Origin: Lotus japonicus | Lineage: Eukaryota > Streptophyta > Magnoliopsida > Fabales > Fabaceae | NCBI RefSeq assembly: GCF_012489685.1 | Contig: NC_080042.1 | Span: forward strand, 2,730,501-2,794,500 | Reading direction: 5' to 3' | DNA: 64,000 nt | In this document: in pieces, positions 63,848 to 64,000 of the stretch | Position numbering within the stretch: the first letter of the stretch is position 1 | Layout of the letters: the number at the start of each line of letters is the position of its first letter | The notes under the pieces: generated by a model | Databases searched by the model: none | Told to the model about the DNA's origin: nothing | Seen by the model: only the letters and a program-made list of their open reading frames with translations | Position numbers and translations under genes: made by a program

Positions 63848-64000
63848 AAAGAACTGCCTAAACTTCCTGAATGCTAAAACCAGAACTGCCTAAATTTCTT
63901 GAATTCCCAAAGCCTGAGCTACCAAAGGTTAATGTTCCTGAATTGCCAAAACCTAGAGTTCTCAAAGCCAGAACTGCCTATGTTTCATGTTCCTGAATTG
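63848..64000 (+). pseudogene. PELPK-repeat cell-wall protein fragment
   Basis: The plus strand reads KELPKLPE, then after a stop and frame change PELPKFLEFPKPELPKVNVP and ELPKPRVLK, before a further stop. The PELPK pentapeptide repeat is characteristic of PELPK1-type proline-rich cell-wall proteins. The reading frame is interrupted and the copy is cut by the window edge, so it is probably a relic. Confidence 0.6.

Overview
The window looks like nuclear DNA of a papilionoid legume (inference). It is AT-rich and intron-bearing. It carries remnants of a TIR-NB-LRR (TNL) immune-receptor cluster with the tandem TIR-NB-TIR-NB layout known from legumes, and plant L1, RTE, Ty1/copia, Ty3/gypsy, hAT and Mutator-type elements whose ends and target-site duplications (TSDs) can be read directly. 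I saw no bacterial genes, CRISPR array, rRNA or tRNA gene.

Region 1-21.5 kb is a decayed, partly duplicated TNL neighbourhood. TNL C-terminal exons recur at 1.8, 4.7 and 6.6-8.8 kb on the minus strand. A chimeric retroelement remnant (copia gag joined to gypsy reverse transcriptase) occurs at 2.6-4.7 kb and again at 18.2-20.1 kb. The second copy has later insertions, including a 5'-truncated L1, that are missing from the first. A 14-kb TNL locus (about 20.1-33.7 kb, minus) keeps an exon with NB1 and TIR2, an NB2 exon and LRR exons. Splice sites and phases fit together, but a 7-bp duplication shifts the frame at the end of NB2. Its introns hold a full-length L1 (17-bp TSD), an RTE LINE end, a long-TIR MITE and copia debris. 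A separate TIR exon (TIR1) lies further upstream at 43.2-43.7 kb and may be the original N-terminus.

Between them is a young copia element (34.5-39.3 kb) with identical 228-bp LTRs and a 5-bp TSD. Its gag and pol are separated only by one in-frame UGA. The region 42-46 kb holds Mutator-type MITEs with 9-bp TSDs, one nested in another element, and a complete 353-bp TRIM.

The right third has the ordinary genes. These are a 757-residue P-class PPR protein (probable EMB2745 orthologue, minus), a two-exon secreted phytocyanin-like copper protein (minus), a small multi-exon membrane-protein gene (minus), an isolated exon resembling DnaJ/ferredoxin proteins, and a degenerate PELPK-repeat fragment at the right edge. 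Mutator-type elements lie next to the PPR gene and the phytocyanin-like gene. The genes do not form a pathway. The theme is an immune-receptor cluster broken up by transposons, beside single-copy housekeeping genes.
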